7,760 bases of DNA from an uncultured Dysgonomonas sp. Lineage in GTDB: Bacteria > Bacteroidota > Bacteroidia > Bacteroidales > Dysgonomonadaceae. Made by a program: the position numbers and the translations under genes. The notes under the pieces are model-generated. The model was not told the DNA's origin. It saw only the letters and a list, made by a program, of their open reading frames with translations, and did not search any database. How positions within the stretch are numbered: the first letter of the stretch is position 1; the number at the start of each line of letters is the position of its first letter. Below are positions 7,217 through 7,760 of the stretch, piece after piece. The stretch is from contig CALYRA010000034.1 of the NCBI GenBank assembly GCA_945292135.1, forward strand, positions 1-7,760, read 5' to 3'.

Positions 7217-7760
7217 TCAATTTAAGGAATTTAAAGCTTGAAGAATATCCGCTTTCAAATCATCAATATCTTCCAATCCGACTGACAAACGAAGTAAGTT
7301 ATCTTCTATCCCCATAACTTCTTTCATTTCCTGAGTGAATGTGCCATAAATTGTAGATTCCGGATGTATAATTAATGTCTTGTTGTCAAATAAATTAGTA
7401 GCTCTACGGATCACTTGCAACTTATCCATAAATTTATAGCAAGCTTCTTTTGATTCAAGGCTGAATGTAAGCATTGCTCCGGGATTTCCCGTAATCATTT
7501 TATCGGAAATCTTTTTGTATGGAGAGCTTTCTAATTTTGTATATCCTACTGAAACGACTTTATCTTGTTTTGATAAATATTGCGCCAATTCATAAGCAGA
7601 TTGTGATACTCGCTCGAATCTCAATTGCAATGTTTCCATACCTAAAGCTTGTTGATAAGCAACATCCGCATCCATACAAGCGCCGATATTACGAGCGACC
7701 TCTCTTTTCAGTTTAAAGGAAAATGGAGATAATTGATCTGTTCCTTTTATCTTGCCCAGC
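7217..7760 (-). CDS. O-acetylhomoserine sulfhydrylase-type PLP enzyme, C-terminal part (5' end outside window)
   Basis: Member of the Cys/Met-metabolism PLP-dependent family (fold type I). The closest style is O-acetylhomoserine aminocarboxypropyltransferase, which makes homocysteine from O-acetylhomoserine and sulfide in methionine synthesis. The frame is open to the window edge, so the Met at 7673-7675 is internal; 180 residues are present, against roughly 425-430 for the family. Visible are FKLKREVARNIGACMD followed by LGMETLQLRFER, PGAMLTFSLESKEACYKFMD, the active-site strand RRATNLFDNKTLIIHPEST, and LLRLSVGLEDIDDL, whose Arg binds the substrate carboxylate in this family. The PLP-binding Lys lies in the missing part. 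Methionine gamma-lyase and cystathionine gamma-synthase are close relatives and cannot be excluded from this fragment. It runs in the same direction as aroQ but is separated from it by an inverted repeat and a promoter, so it is probably a separate transcript. Confidence 0.9.
   Translation of the reverse strand, partial: LGKIKGTDQLSPFSFKLKREVARNIGACMDADVAYQQALGMETLQLRFERVSQSAYELAQYLSKQDKVVSVGYTKLESSPYKKISDKMITGNPGAMLTFSLESKEACYKFMDKLQVIRRATNLFDNKTLIIHPESTIYGTFTQEMKEVMGIEDNLLRLSVGLEDIDDLKADILQALNSLN

Noticed and set aside
1..7760. CRISPR array, tRNA or rRNA genes, transposon ends, defence or toxin systems
   Set aside because: I found no regularly spaced repeats, no cloverleaf or rRNA-like segments, no transposase or nuclease motifs, and no paired terminal repeats on reading both strands.

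Overview
The window looks like chromosomal DNA of an AT-rich member of the Bacteroidetes, most likely order Bacteroidales. The evidence is the sequence style of LeuRS, pyruvate kinase (the N-terminal ISDMRC and RMNSAH variants) and the sulfhydrylase. The coding starts mostly lack a Shine-Dalgarno sequence. There is also a match to the Bacteroidetes promoter pattern (TTTG, 19-21 bases, TAnnTTTG) upstream of aroQ. I cannot name a genus or species.

Left half, plus strand (2-4962): the 3' two thirds of leuS (leucyl-tRNA synthetase, cut by the window edge); a 140-residue acidic protein of unknown function with a THIGMF motif (DUF7832-like); a YitT/DUF2179 membrane protein; and, three bases after it, a GTG-started polytopic glycosyltransferase of the GT39/ArnT-like type. 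The spacings are 11, 117 and 3 bases. The first two genes may be read together and the last two almost certainly are.

Middle (4963-5161): a 199-base convergent intergenic region. It carries a strong hairpin with T-tracts on both sides (5105-5144), which ends pyk and probably also transcripts coming from the left. A weaker AT-rich hairpin at 4998-5021 lies closer to the glycosyltransferase.

Right half, minus strand (5162-7760): transcription runs right to left through the 3' part of an O-acetylhomoserine sulfhydrylase-type PLP enzyme (cut by the window edge), then aroQ (type II 3-dehydroquinate dehydratase), then pyk (pyruvate kinase). aroQ and pyk are 48 or so bases apart with no visible promoter or terminator between them, so they look like one unit driven from a promoter at about 7153-7184. 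Shikimate synthesis consumes phosphoenolpyruvate and pyruvate kinase converts it to pyruvate, so the pairing is metabolically sensible, but joint control is inference.

This is mainly a housekeeping region. I see no CRISPR array, transposase, integrase, tRNA, rRNA, toxin-antitoxin pair or defence cassette. The least understood parts are the orphan THIGMF protein between leuS and yitT, the glycosyltransferase coupled to yitT, and the unusual monovalent-cation site of the pyruvate kinase. No intergenic stretch reaches 300 bases.
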